64,000 nucleotides of DNA from Haloarcula ordinaria (GCF_029338275.1 NZ_CP119789.1:3038001-3102000), one strand, 5' to 3'; positions 17,703 to 27,042 are shown, counted from the stretch's first letter. Notes: generated by a model not told the origin, from the sequence alone. Numbers and translations are program-made.

Positions 17703-17826
17703 GGCGGCTACTGCGAGACCGGCGTCAATAAACGCACGGGAGCGTCCGCGGCGACTGGGACCGGGCTGACAGTGGCCGCCGCGCAGTTCGGAAAGGGTAA
17801 GTGCCTCTCGGGGATACCGGTGGGAC

Positions 17827-19170
17827 GTGACATCGACAGTCCGACGAGCGGGGGCCTTCGCAGTCATCGCGACGCTAGCGTTCGTCGTCCCGTTCGCGAC
17901 CGACCTTCGGTCGCCCGCACTCGCGACTGTCGCCGCGACGGGGCCGTTCGTCCTCGTCGCACTGCTCTCGTTGACCGCCGTCGACCAGGACTCGCCGTTC
18001 TTCGAGCTGTTCGCGCTGCCGGGCGACTACCAGGACGGCAAGCTCTACGGGTTGGCGGCGTTCGCGCTGGCCGTCGCCGGTCTCGCGCTGCTCGCCGTCC
18101 AGTTCGGCCTGCCGGTCCCCGTGTTCGTCGGGACGGTGCTCATCGTCGCCTACGGCAACCTCGGTCAGCGACTCTCGTACTACTACGGCAGCGACGGCGT
18201 CGTCGCCACTGCGGGGTTCGTCGTCCTCGGTTCGGCGGCCGGGAGCGGTGGCTACGTCGTCGCGACACAGCTCCAGGCCGGGACCGCCCAGCTCTCGCAG
18301 GTCGTCTTCCTCGCGGCGACCGGTGCGCTCGTGGCCGCCCTGCTCCGTGCGGTGCTGTTCGAGCGCGACTATCCGCTCGTCTTGCTCTCGGTGGGACTGC
18401 TCTCCTGGCTCTTCTTCGAACTCGACCCGACAGTCGCCCCGGTCCGCATCGGCGTCGCGCTCGCCGTGACCGCCGCGCTCGGCTACATCTCCTACGCGCT
18501 GGACACGGCGTCGCTCCCGGGGATGCTCACGGGCGTCCTGCTGTCGCTCCTGACCATCGTCCTGGGCGGCTTCGGCTGGTTCGCCATGCTCATCGCCTTC
18601 TTCGGTCTGGGCGGGCTCTCGACGAAGTACCGCTACGAGGAGAAACAGGACCGGGGTATCGCCGAGGAGAACGAAGGGGCCCGCGGCAGCGGGAACGTGC
18701 TCGCGAACTCCATCGTCGCGCTCTTCGCGGTGCTCGCGGCGGCCGCGAGCCCCAGCCACCTCACCGTCGACCCGGCCCTGTTCCTCTACGCGTTCGCGGG
18801 GGCGGTGTCGGCGGCGATGACCGACACCTTCTCCAGCGAGTTCGGTGGCCTCTACGACAACCCGCGGCTCATCACCACCCTCCGGCCGGTCGATCCCGGC
18901 ACGGACGGCGGGGTCACCTGGCAGGGCGTCCTCGCGGGACTCGTCGGCGCGGCCATCATCGCCGGCATCGGCGCGCTCTTGCTCGACGAGGTCGGGTCGG
19001 TCGGCGCAACGGTCGTGCTCGCCTGCGGCCTGGTGGGGATGTTCGTCGACAGCATCCTGGGCGCCACCGTCGAGGGCGGCCTCGTGGGGAACCAGGCCGT
19101 CAACATGCTGGCGACGCTCGCGGCCGCACTCACCGGCGTCGGTATCGTCCTCGCCCTCGGCCTCGTATGA
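17827..19170 (+). CDS. DUF92 family integral membrane protein (VTE6/TMEM19-like, possible lipid-phosphate kinase)
   Basis: 447 residues with about 12 membrane helices. The C-terminal half carries the DUF92 signature: FFGLGGLSTKYRYEEK, AAMTDTFSSEFGGLY, and a late VEGGLVGNQAVN block. A plant member (VTE6) phosphorylates phytyl phosphate, so this archaeal protein may act on an isoprenoid phosphate; that is inference. The GTG start at 17827 follows a 124-base spacer from the divergent cis-prenyltransferase paralog. The acetyltransferase downstream overlaps its stop (ATGA). Confidence 0.82.
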   Translation: MTSTVRRAGAFAVIATLAFVVPFATDLRSPALATVAATGPFVLVALLSLTAVDQDSPFFELFALPGDYQDGKLYGLAAFALAVAGLALLAVQFGLPVPVFVGTVLIVAYGNLGQRLSYYYGSDGVVATAGFVVLGSAAGSGGYVVATQLQAGTAQLSQVVFLAATGALVAALLRAVLFERDYPLVLLSVGLLSWLFFELDPTVAPVRIGVALAVTAALGYISYALDTASLPGMLTGVLLSLLTIVLGGFGWFAMLIAFFGLGGLSTKYRYEEKQDRGIAEENEGARGSGNVLANSIVALFAVLAAAASPSHLTVDPALFLYAFAGAVSAAMTDTFSSEFGGLYDNPRLITTLRPVDPGTDGGVTWQGVLAGLVGAAIIAGIGALLLDEVGSVGATVVLACGLVGMFVDSILGATVEGGLVGNQAVNMLATLAAALTGVGIVLALGLV

Positions 19171-19583
19171 TTCGCGAAGCGACCGACGGGGACCGCGCCC
19201 GACTCAGACACATCCAGACGGCCGCGCTCGACGAGCCCTGGCCGGGGCTGCTCGACGTGGCCGTCGAGGGGCCGCCGACGCTACTGGTGATTACCGACGG
19301 CGTCCCGGTCGGATACGCGCTGGTCGTCCCCGACCACCCGATGGCCTACCTCGCTGAGCTCGCGGTCGACCCCTCGTTCCAGGGCCGTGGGTACGGGAGT
19401 ACCCTCCTCGGCGCGCTGCTGGAGCGACTCCGCGACGCGGGGTTCGAGACACTCCGGCTCACCGCCCGGGCCGACGACGAGCGGGTCCGGTCGTTCTACG
19501 GCGGCTTCGGGTTCGAGAAAATCAGCGACCTGCCGGACCACTACGACGACGGGGCCGGCGTGTTGCTCGCGCTCGACCTCTGA
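19167..19583 (+). CDS. GNAT family N-acetyltransferase
   Basis: 138 residues. The acetyl-CoA binding loop is QGRGYGSTLL, preceded by the strand YLAELAVDPS, and the C-terminal SFYGGFGFEK motif is typical of GNAT enzymes. Its ATG overlaps the stop of the DUF92 gene, so the two are coupled. Substrate unknown. The convergent DnaG gene ends two bases after this stop. Confidence 0.88.
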   Translation: MIREATDGDRARLRHIQTAALDEPWPGLLDVAVEGPPTLLVITDGVPVGYALVVPDHPMAYLAELAVDPSFQGRGYGSTLLGALLERLRDAGFETLRLTARADDERVRSFYGGFGFEKISDLPDHYDDGAGVLLALDL

Positions 19584-19584
19584 G

Positions 19585-20862
19585 TCAGCCGGCGATACGG
19601 ACCTGGACGGACGTGGGCTGTTTCACGTACTCGCCGTCGCTCGCGGCGACCACGACTTCGACGCCGCGCTGTGCGGCGACGTCGACGACCTTCTGCGTGC
19701 ACTCGCCGTCGAGAACGATTGTCCGCGGGCGCTGTTCGCTCTCCTCGACCAGCGAGAGGGCGTCCGAGGCGGGCCCGTCGGCGATGACCTCGCCGTCGTC
19801 GTCCAGCAGGCGCACCGTGCCGCTGTCCCCCCCGATGACCGCCTCGACGTGGTCGGACAGCGTCGTCGGCGCTGTCACTTCCTCGGTGTCCGTCTCGGGG
19901 TCGGCCTCGGTGACTGCCGTCTCCGTACCGCCCTCGCCGCCGGCCAGCGCGGCCGCCTCCGCCGTCTCGGTCTCGGGACTTGGACTGCTCTCGACGGTCG
20001 TCGCGCCGTCGGTCCGCGCGGCCTTCGCCTGGTCAGCGAGCGCGTGGGCGGGCGATTCGGCCGCCTGAACCGTCTCGAATGGGACCTTGTCGCGCAGTGC
20101 GGTCATCACCTCGCCGCGCGACAGGTCCTCGACGGAGCGGTCCCGGGGCGCGATGGCGACGAAGTCCACGTCGCCGACCTGACTCAGCTCCTTGAGGATG
20201 AGGTCACCGCCGCGGTCGCCGTCGAGGAACGCCGTCACGGTGCGTTGGCCGGTCAGGTCCGCGACGCTCTCGGGGATGTCGGTCCCCTCGACGGCGATGG
20301 CGTTCTTCACGCCGTACTTCAGGAGCTGCAGGACGTCGGCGCGTCCCTCGACGACGACGATAGCATCCGAGTCGGCCACACGCGGCCCCGCGGGCAGCCC
20401 TTCGTACTCGCTGATGTCGGCGACGCGGGCCTTCTGCCGGACCGTCTCGACGACGTCCTCGATGCCCATCGACTCGGCCTCGAACTCCGCCAGAATCTCC
20501 GTCGCCCGTTCGACGACCTCCCGGCGCTTCGCGCTCCGGACGTCCTCGATGTTCGCGACCTCGATCTCCGCGCGGCAGGGCCCGACCTGCTCGATGGTCT
20601 CTAAGGCCGCCGCGAGCGTGGCCGTCTCGACCCGGTCGAGCCCGCTCGCGATGGTTATCTCCCCGAAGGTCCGACCCCCCTCCGACTCGATTTCGACGTC
20701 GATGCGCCCGACTTTCTTCGAGTCCTGCAGCGTCCGCAGGTCCATCTCTTCGCCCAACAATCCCTCGGTCTGGCCGAACACGGCGCCGACGACGTCGTTT
20801 CGTTCCACGACGCCGGCGGCGGTGATGTTCGCGTGTATCAGATATTTGGTTGTATCGTTCAT
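19585..20862 (-). CDS. dnaG: Archaeal DnaG-type primase
   Basis: Archaeal DnaG with a central Toprim domain: VVEGRADVL supplies the metal-binding glutamate, and FLDGDRGGD the acidic DxD group. In archaea DnaG can make primers and also associates with the RNA exosome. The 425 residues start at MNDTTKYLIHANI. The C-terminal third is an acidic, Thr/Ala-rich linker leading to a small terminal domain. The longer reading to 21051 has no similarity and is not used. Confidence 0.95.
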   Translation of the reverse strand: MNDTTKYLIHANITAAGVVERNDVVGAVFGQTEGLLGEEMDLRTLQDSKKVGRIDVEIESEGGRTFGEITIASGLDRVETATLAAALETIEQVGPCRAEIEVANIEDVRSAKRREVVERATEILAEFEAESMGIEDVVETVRQKARVADISEYEGLPAGPRVADSDAIVVVEGRADVLQLLKYGVKNAIAVEGTDIPESVADLTGQRTVTAFLDGDRGGDLILKELSQVGDVDFVAIAPRDRSVEDLSRGEVMTALRDKVPFETVQAAESPAHALADQAKAARTDGATTVESSPSPETETAEAAALAGGEGGTETAVTEADPETDTEEVTAPTTLSDHVEAVIGGDSGTVRLLDDDGEVIADGPASDALSLVEESEQRPRTIVLDGECTQKVVDVAAQRGVEVVVAASDGEYVKQPTSVQVRIAG

Positions 20863-21165
20863 CGTGAGACTCCGAAACCGGCCCGCCACCGCACAGCGTC
20901 TCGACGGACCGCTATCACTGCACGAACGTAGATGGTGACGCCAAAATAACCTTGCGCACTCGACAAGAACTGAGCGACCCGTCGTCGACGCGGTCCCACC
21001 CCACTCGACCTGCCGCCGGACGTCCCGTCTCCGGGGTGTGGCCAGCCGCACGCTCGAACGAGAGGGAATTCTGGCACACGGGCGTATTGAAGAAAATTCT
21101 CCTTCACGGTTCCCAGGTGAAGAATCGTTACTGCTATATATCCGGACTGTTTAGACAATCCCAAT
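20863..21165. other. Divergent intergenic region between dnaG and the DUF3311 gene
   Basis: 303 bases without a gene. The AT-rich parts are near 20940-20950 (minus-strand GGTTATTTT, a possible dnaG TATA box about 80 bases upstream of its start) and 21085-21141, which ends in the TATA box of the symporter pair. Short ORFs across it look like random frames. I see no tRNA or repeat. Confidence 0.5.
21134..21141 (+). promoter_or_regulatory. TATA box of the DUF3311-symporter operon
   Basis: CTATATAT lies 25-32 bases before the ATG of the DUF3311 protein, consistent with a leaderless mRNA. Confidence 0.65.
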
Positions 21166-21375
21166 ATGAGACCCGTGCGGACCGCCGGTTGGACCGTCGT
21201 TGCACTCCTGTTGATGGCACTCGCCGTGCCGTGGTTCATGTGGCGTGACGCGACCGTCGCGTTCGGCCTGCCGGTGTGGCTCTGGTGGCATATCGGCTGG
21301 ATGGTGCTCGCGAGTATCGTCTTCGCCGTCTTCGCGCGAACCGACTGGGGCCTCGGCGTCGAGGAGGTGCACTGA
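21166..21375 (+). CDS. DUF3311 small membrane protein
   Basis: 69 residues with two membrane helices (residues 8-27 and 38-58). Small DUF3311 proteins are commonly encoded directly before sodium:solute symporters, as here, where the symporter start codon begins one base after this stop. It is presumed to be an accessory subunit, by analogy with YhdT-PanF pairs. Confidence 0.82.
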   Translation: MRPVRTAGWTVVALLLMALAVPWFMWRDATVAFGLPVWLWWHIGWMVLASIVFAVFARTDWGLGVEEVH

Positions 21376-21376
21376 G

Positions 21377-22936
21377 ATGGTCGACGCTGCCCTCCAGCTG
21401 GGAATGGGCGACACCGCCCTCCAGCTGGGTATCGTCGGCGCGTACATGCTCGTCGCGCTCGCGGTGGGCGTCGTCGCCTACCGCCTGACCGACCGCAGCG
21501 CCGAGGACTACTACCTCGCGAGCCGAACCCTGGGGACGGTCGTCCTGCTGTTTACCACCTTCGCGACGCTCCTGTCGGCCTTCACGTTCTTCGGTGGCCC
21601 GAACCTCGCCTTCGCCGCCGGGCCCGAGTGGATTCTGGTGATGGGCCTGATGGACGGCATCATCTTCGCCGTCCTCTGGTACGTCATCGGCTACAAGCAG
21701 TGGCTGGTCGGCAAGCGCCACGGCTACGTGACGCTGGGCGAGATGCTGGGCGACCGCTTCGGCTCGACGCCGCTGCGGGTGCTCGTGGCCGGCGTGAGCC
21801 TCGTCTGGCTGTTCCCGTACGTGATGCTTCAGCAGAAGGGCGCCGGCCAGGCCATCGTCGGGCTGACCAACGGCGCGGTGCCGTTCTGGGTCGGCGCCGG
21901 CGGTATCACCCTCTTTATGATCGCCTACGTCGCGATCTCCGGGATGCGCGGGGTCGCCTGGACCGACACCATTCAGGGCCTGTTCATGCTCTCGCTCGTG
22001 TGGCTCGCCGTCGCCTGGTTGCTCACCGACATCGGCGGGGCCGGCCTCGCCACCGAGCAGATGGGGGCGGCCAACGGCGAGTTCCTCGCGCTGGGCGGCG
22101 GGCTCTACACCCCGCAGTTCATCATCTCCAGCGCGGTGAGCATCGCTTTCGGCGTGACGATGTTCCCCCAGATAAACCAGCGGTTCTTCGCGGCCGGGTC
22201 GAAGAAAGTCCTCAAGCGGACCTTCGCGCTGTGGCCCGTGCTCGTCCTCCTCCTCTTCGTCCCCGCGTTCATGCTTGGTGCGTGGGCGGTCGGCCTCGGT
22301 ATCGAGGTCCCCCAGGGGAGCAACGTCGTTCCCGTGCTGCTCGGCGAGTTCGCTCCGACGTGGTTCGCCGCGCTGGTCATCGCCGGCGCGATGGCCGCGA
22401 TGATGTCCTCCAGCGACTCGATGCTGCTGTCCGGGTCGTCGTACCTGACCCGCGACGTCTACCGGCCGCTGAAGCGCGTCTTCGGCTCCGAGCGCGGCAC
22501 CGCCGACGAGGACCGACGCGAGGCGCTCGTCGCCCGCGTGGGCGTCGTCGTCTTCGCGACGCTCTCGTTCGTCGCGAGCCTCTACTCGCCGGGGACCCTG
22601 GTCCAGATCGGTGACACCGCCTTCAGCGGGTTCGCCCAGCTCACCGTCCCCGTCGCGCTGGCGCTGTACTGGAGCGGGACGACCCGCTACGGGATGTACG
22701 CCGGCGTCGTGGGCACGCAGGTGTTCTACGTGCTCCACGTCTTCCCCGTCGTCGAGACCGTCGCCGGCCTCCTCGGCCTCACGGTGGCGCTTCCGGGCAC
22801 CTACATGGGCTGGACGCCCGGCGTCGTCGGCATCCTGCTCGGGCTGGTCCTGACGGTCGGCGTCTCGCTCGTCACCAACGCGGCCCCCGACGAGAACCGC
22901 TCGGCGTACGTGGTCGAGGGCGTCGAGGCCGACTGA
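21377..22936 (+). CDS. Sodium:solute symporter (SSS/PutP family)
   Basis: 519-residue integral membrane protein with about 13 helices, using the sodium gradient to import a small solute. Family marks include the DRSAEDYYLASRTLG segment after the first helix, the GMRGVAWTDTIQG loop, and the MAAMMSSSDSMLLSGSS segment that forms part of the sodium site. The ATG at 21377 (MVDAALQL) directly follows the DUF3311 stop; the long upstream reading in this frame is a shadow of that gene. The substrate cannot be told from sequence (proline, pantothenate or a carboxylate are possible). Confidence 0.92.
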   Translation: MVDAALQLGMGDTALQLGIVGAYMLVALAVGVVAYRLTDRSAEDYYLASRTLGTVVLLFTTFATLLSAFTFFGGPNLAFAAGPEWILVMGLMDGIIFAVLWYVIGYKQWLVGKRHGYVTLGEMLGDRFGSTPLRVLVAGVSLVWLFPYVMLQQKGAGQAIVGLTNGAVPFWVGAGGITLFMIAYVAISGMRGVAWTDTIQGLFMLSLVWLAVAWLLTDIGGAGLATEQMGAANGEFLALGGGLYTPQFIISSAVSIAFGVTMFPQINQRFFAAGSKKVLKRTFALWPVLVLLLFVPAFMLGAWAVGLGIEVPQGSNVVPVLLGEFAPTWFAALVIAGAMAAMMSSSDSMLLSGSSYLTRDVYRPLKRVFGSERGTADEDRREALVARVGVVVFATLSFVASLYSPGTLVQIGDTAFSGFAQLTVPVALALYWSGTTRYGMYAGVVGTQVFYVLHVFPVVETVAGLLGLTVALPGTYMGWTPGVVGILLGLVLTVGVSLVTNAAPDENRSAYVVEGVEAD

Positions 22937-23000
22937 CTGCCCGCCGCCGAGACGCCGTCTGCCGCGGTTGTGCGTGCGGTTACACACGTACCACCACCCA

Positions 23001-23009
23001 GTTATTACC
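23001..23009 (+). promoter_or_regulatory. TATA box of the peroxiredoxin-like gene
   Basis: GTTATTACC lies 21-29 bases before the ATG. Confidence 0.5.
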
Positions 23010-23029
23010 GCCCCATCCCAGGGACCAGT

Positions 23030-23512
23030 ATGAGTCTCGAACAGACCGACGCACCCGAGTTCACACTCGAGAGCACCGCCGGCGACGACGTCTCGCTCGC
23101 CGACCACCTCGGCGACGGCCCGACCATCGTCCTCATCAACCGCGGTCACTGGTGCAGCTTCTGTGCCGAACAGCTCCAGACGTTCAGCGAGGTCTCGTAC
23201 GACCTCTGGTTCAACGAGGACGTCGACATCCTCCCGGTCGTCACCGACCGGCTCTCGAAGGTCACCGAGATGCGCGACCGGTTCGACCTGGACATCCAGC
23301 TGCTGGCCGACCCCGACGGCGAGGTGGCCGAGCGCTACAGCGGCACCGAGCAGACGAGCCACGGCCTCACCGGCATCGCCGCCACCTACGTCCTCGACGA
23401 GGAGGGGACGGTCCAGTACGAGCAGGTCGCCGACCACCCGGCCGACCGCACGTACGGCAACTTCGTCCGGTACTACATCCGCAATGGGTTCGAGGACCCG
23501 TTCGACGCGTAG
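23030..23512 (+). CDS. Peroxiredoxin-like (redoxin/AhpC-TSA) protein
   Basis: 160-residue thioredoxin-fold protein. The active-site segment is NRGHWCSFCAEQL, with a CxxC arrangement, unlike the single PxxxTxxC cysteine of classic peroxiredoxins. The DPDGEVAERY segment and the GIAATYVLDEEG strand follow. It could act as a thiol peroxidase or a thiol-disulfide reductase. ATG at 23030; the earlier ATG at 22970 lies upstream of the TATA box. Confidence 0.82.
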   Translation: MSLEQTDAPEFTLESTAGDDVSLADHLGDGPTIVLINRGHWCSFCAEQLQTFSEVSYDLWFNEDVDILPVVTDRLSKVTEMRDRFDLDIQLLADPDGEVAERYSGTEQTSHGLTGIAATYVLDEEGTVQYEQVADHPADRTYGNFVRYYIRNGFEDPFDA

Positions 23513-23569
23513 CTATCTGACCTCGCCGGGAGGTGAATATACAAGTCCGTTCGCGCCCTACGGGAGTGT

Positions 23570-24004
23570 ATGGAACTCTCTGAGAACGTCGGTGGGAACG
23601 ACCGTCGCACCCGCGCCGTGCTCGCGGGCGTCCTCACTATCGCCGCGATTCGTGCGTTCCGAAACGGGAAGCGAAAACGCGGCCTCCTCGTCGCCGTCGG
23701 CGCGCTCGTCGCCGGGTTCACCGCCACGACGAAGTACTGCCCGGCAAACGAACAGCTAGGTATCGACACGACCGGCGGCGTCGCGGACATCGACATCGAG
23801 GACCGGAGCGACCTAGTTGCCGACACGGACGCCACTGCGGACGCCGAGGACGCGGAGCGCGTGAACGTCGCGGTCGGCGGGACCACCGAGACGGCCCCGC
23901 AGCGAGGGCAGCTGACCTGCGCTTTCTGTGGCGAGCCCATCGTCCCCGGTCAGCGGCGCGGGCCCAACGCCCAGGGCGACATCGTCCACGACACCTGCGA
24001 GTGA
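23570..24004 (+). CDS. DUF2892 (YgaP-type) membrane protein with C-terminal zinc-ribbon-like tail
   Basis: 144 residues. The N-terminal 60 residues match DUF2892: a short N-terminus with an ENVGGNDRRTR-like segment, two small helices, then FTATTKYCPANEQLGI. An acidic linker (about residues 66-118) leads to a C-terminal cysteine-rich tail (CAFCGEPI, then HDTCE) that could bind zinc. DUF2892 often accompanies rhodanese domains; none is attached here. A possible TATA element (GAATATAC, near 23533-23540) precedes it. Confidence 0.75.
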   Translation: MELSENVGGNDRRTRAVLAGVLTIAAIRAFRNGKRKRGLLVAVGALVAGFTATTKYCPANEQLGIDTTGGVADIDIEDRSDLVADTDATADAEDAERVNVAVGGTTETAPQRGQLTCAFCGEPIVPGQRRGPNAQGDIVHDTCE

Positions 24005-24023
24005 GCCGGCGTCGGGTCGGGCG

Positions 24024-26225
24024 TCAGTCTACGCTCTGGGGCGTCGGCCGCCCCGAGCCACGGACCAGGGCCACGTTCTTCGAGGTCCCCGTGAGCGCTG
24101 CGACCACGTGTGCGACGGGGTTGTCGCTGGACTCGGACGCCGCCGAGCGGCTCACGCAGACGGTCTGATACTCGCCGAGCGCTGCCCGAATCCCAGCCTC
24201 GACGTCGTCGTCGACGACCACCTCGGTGTTGTACTCGTCCGGGTCGAGTCCGGCGGCCGCTGCGGCCTCGGCGAGCCGGTCGGCCGCGCGCCTGCGAGCC
24301 ACTGCCTCGTCGCCGTCGGCGGGAACGACGGCGAGGAGGGTCGGCACGGTGCCGTCGACGGTCGCGAACTCGGCGACCCGTCGGGCGACGCTCGTGGCGT
24401 CCCGCCCGGGGGTGACGAGGCCGACCGGGGTTCCGACCCCGCCGCGGAGGGCCACGAGTGCGACGTCACAGGGCGCGTTCTCGAGGACCGTCGCGACCGT
24501 CGGACTCGCCACGCCGCCGTCCTGACTCGCCTCGGCGCGCCACCCCAGCAGGACCTCGTCGGCGGCCTCTTCCTCGATGACGTCGAGGAGTGCCGCACCA
24601 GCGTCCGATGCGTTGAGCGCCCGCGTCCGGAGGGTGACGTCCATCTCGTCGGCGAAGGCCTGTGCGTTCTCGAGCAACTCGCGCTGGTGGTCGGCCCGCT
24701 CGGCCTCGACGTTCTGGAGGGGCGACTCGTGTTCGACGTGGACGACGTTGACCGCGACGAGTTCAGGCTCGCCGGCGTCCGCGTTGGCTCGCGCACTGGC
24801 CGCAGCCAGCCGCAGCAACCCGTGTTGTGTCTCCGGGTTCGCGACCGGCACGACCACCCGGTAGACCTCGGTCGGTGGGCCACGGAGCGCCTCGCGGAGG
24901 AGGCCCTCGCCCACGACTCGGCTTCTCGCGTAGACTGCGTACCACACGACACCGACGACGATGATACCCGTCCCGATAGTGACGATGACCGGGGCCATCT
25001 GCGAGACGACGACGACCGAGAGGACGACACCCAGTATCGGGACCGCCGGATACAGCGGGGACGGGAGGCTGAACGAGGGGTCGTACTCGTCCGGGTCGGC
25101 CCGACGGAAGACGACGAGCGAGACGTGGACCAGCGAGTAGGCGACCAGGAAGCTGAAACTCGCCGCCTCGGCCAGCAACGAGACGATAGCGTCGACGCGC
25201 AGGCCGACGAGGATGAGCGCCGCCGTGAGCGCGCTGGTGGTGAGAATCGCCCGGTGGGGCGTGTAGAACCGCGGGTGGCTGACGTTCAGCCACTCCGAGG
25301 CGACGCCGTCCCGCCCCATCGCGTAGATGACGCGGGAGGCCGCGAGCACCGACGAGTTCGAACTCGAGATGGCGGCGATGATGGCCGCGAAGACGATGGA
25401 CACCGCGCCGATGGGGCCCATGTACGACGTCGCGACGTCGGCGACGGGGATGGGCGAGTCACCCAGCCGGTCGTAGGGGATGACGCCGGTACTGACGAGC
25501 ATCACGAGCACGTAGAGGATAGTCACCAGGACGACCGAGAGAATCATCGACAGCGGGATAATCTTGCTCGGGTTCTTTATCTCGCCGGCCACCGTCGCGA
25601 TAATCTCGAAGCCCAGGAAGGAGATGAAGACGATGCCGGTCGTCGCCATCACGCCCTCGGCCCCGGATGGCGCGAACGGCTCGAGGTTCGTGGGGACGAT
25701 GAAGAAGACGCCGAGGACGACGAACACGATGATGACCAGCGTCTCGGCGCTTATCATCACGTTCTGGAGCGAACTCGACTCCTCGGTCCCGTAGTAGTTG
25801 ACCCCGGTGAGCAAGGCGAGGCCGGTCAGTCCCAGGAGGATGATGTACCCACGACCGTCGAGGAAGGGGACGGGCTCGACGACGTACTGGCCGAACCCGA
25901 CCATGTAGAACGCGCTCGCGAACATCAGCCCGCTCCACATCCCCCAGCCGACGACGCTCCCGAAGAGGCTCCCGAGCGCCCGGTTGACGTAGTGGTAGCT
26001 CCCGCCGGCGATGGGCATCCCGGTGGCGAGTTCCGAGAGCGAGAGCGCCGCGAGCAGGGCGACGAAGCCGGCGATGGCGTAGGAGATGGAACTCGCTGGC
26101 CCGGCGTTCCGGGCGGCGATGCCCGGGAGGATGAAGATGCCCGCACCGATCATCGTCCCGCCGCCGAGCGTCATCGCCTCGAAGAAGCCCAGTGTCCGTT
26201 CGAGCTCGCCCCCGTCGACGCTCAT
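24024..26225 (-). CDS. Amino-acid permease (APC superfamily) fused to universal-stress-protein domains
   Basis: 733 residues. Residues 1-430 form an APC-type transporter with about 12 helices, beginning with GGGTMIGAGIFILPG, the conserved helix-1 glycine motif. Residues about 445-590 and 600-720 are two UspA-like domains; neither shows a clear ATP-binding GxxG(9)GS motif, so nucleotide binding is uncertain. Such fusions are common in haloarchaea and suggest transport controlled by a cytoplasmic sensor. It is followed in the opposite reading order by a separate double-Usp gene 31 bases upstream, probably in the same transcript. Confidence 0.88.
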   Translation of the reverse strand: MSVDGGELERTLGFFEAMTLGGGTMIGAGIFILPGIAARNAGPASSISYAIAGFVALLAALSLSELATGMPIAGGSYHYVNRALGSLFGSVVGWGMWSGLMFASAFYMVGFGQYVVEPVPFLDGRGYIILLGLTGLALLTGVNYYGTEESSSLQNVMISAETLVIIVFVVLGVFFIVPTNLEPFAPSGAEGVMATTGIVFISFLGFEIIATVAGEIKNPSKIIPLSMILSVVLVTILYVLVMLVSTGVIPYDRLGDSPIPVADVATSYMGPIGAVSIVFAAIIAAISSSNSSVLAASRVIYAMGRDGVASEWLNVSHPRFYTPHRAILTTSALTAALILVGLRVDAIVSLLAEAASFSFLVAYSLVHVSLVVFRRADPDEYDPSFSLPSPLYPAVPILGVVLSVVVVSQMAPVIVTIGTGIIVVGVVWYAVYARSRVVGEGLLREALRGPPTEVYRVVVPVANPETQHGLLRLAAASARANADAGEPELVAVNVVHVEHESPLQNVEAERADHQRELLENAQAFADEMDVTLRTRALNASDAGAALLDVIEEEAADEVLLGWRAEASQDGGVASPTVATVLENAPCDVALVALRGGVGTPVGLVTPGRDATSVARRVAEFATVDGTVPTLLAVVPADGDEAVARRRAADRLAEAAAAAGLDPDEYNTEVVVDDDVEAGIRAALGEYQTVCVSRSAASESSDNPVAHVVAALTGTSKNVALVRGSGRPTPQSVD

Positions 26226-26256
26226 CGGCGGCCTCGCGGGTCGACCCCGGCCGCGT

Positions 26257-26964
26257 TCATTCGGTGTCCCTCACGATGAGTGCCGGGCTCTCGAGGTCGT
26301 CGACGATGCGGGAAAGGACGTCGCCGATGATGCGGTCGACGAGCGAGGGTTCGGACTCGCCGAGGACGACGATGTCGAACTCGTTGCCCAGGTCGATTAT
26401 CTCCTGGGACGGATTGCCGCCCTCCGAGAGCTCCCAGTCGACCCGGTCCTCGTCGATGCCGAACTCCTCCAGTCGCTCGGTCGCGCCCCGCAGGAGGAAC
26501 TCGCCGTAGCTCTCGTCGGCGTCCGCCGAGACCGAGTGGAAGAGCGTCACCGTCGCGTCGCTGGCTTCGATCAGGCGTGCGGTGACCGAGATGATGCGGT
26601 CGAGGTTCACGTCGCCGCGAATCGGCACCAGGACGCGGCCGATGTCCGTCACCGCACCCGGTGCCAGCACGGCGTCACAGCCGTACTGGTCTGCCACCCG
26701 GTCGATGGTCGCCTCACGGTCGTGCGTGAAGACGAGGACCTCCGTCAGGTCGGGTCGTCCCTCCGCGATGGCGACCAGCCGCGACTCGGCCTCGTCCTCG
26801 TACTCGTCTTTGATGAGCGCGGGCTCTGCCTGGTCGGGCACCGGAAAGTACCCGAGCAGGACGACCTCCAGCGGTTCGAGGTGGTCGATGATGTCGAGTC
26901 CCGGTGGGTCGGCCACCGAGATGTCGACCGGGACGAGAATGGTCAGTTCGTCGATGGGTGGCAT
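26257..26964 (-). CDS. Double universal stress protein (UspA family)
   Basis: 235 residues containing two Usp-like folds in tandem (about 1-105 and 115-235). The C-terminal unit retains FDIVVLGESEPS and a DDLESPALIVRDTE ending typical of Usp strands 4 and 5. It is likely the first gene of a two-gene unit with the permease-Usp fusion and may act with its cytoplasmic domains. Ligand and signal unknown. Confidence 0.8.
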   Translation of the reverse strand: MPPIDELTILVPVDISVADPPGLDIIDHLEPLEVVLLGYFPVPDQAEPALIKDEYEDEAESRLVAIAEGRPDLTEVLVFTHDREATIDRVADQYGCDAVLAPGAVTDIGRVLVPIRGDVNLDRIISVTARLIEASDATVTLFHSVSADADESYGEFLLRGATERLEEFGIDEDRVDWELSEGGNPSQEIIDLGNEFDIVVLGESEPSLVDRIIGDVLSRIVDDLESPALIVRDTE

Positions 26965-27042
26965 CGTCCCCTGACCGTACCCGCCCCGCTATTGTCAATG
27001 CTTCGCACAGTCTCGCGCGCGGTCCCGCTCCCGAATCTGGTG

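Noticed and set aside
19585..21051. DnaG starting at 21051
   Set aside because: The extra 63 residues are Arg/Ser-rich with no family similarity; MNDTTKYLIHANI at 20862 is the standard archaeal DnaG start.
21236..23437. 733-residue minus-strand open frame opposite the symporter and peroxiredoxin genes
   Set aside because: Rich in Gly, Asp, Arg and His with no domain; it mirrors the codon bias of the real genes on the plus strand. High-GC DNA commonly gives such long antisense frames.
23928..26279. 783-residue plus-strand frame opposite the permease-Usp gene
   Set aside because: Extremely Asp/Arg-rich composition without any fold; antisense shadow of a convincing transporter.
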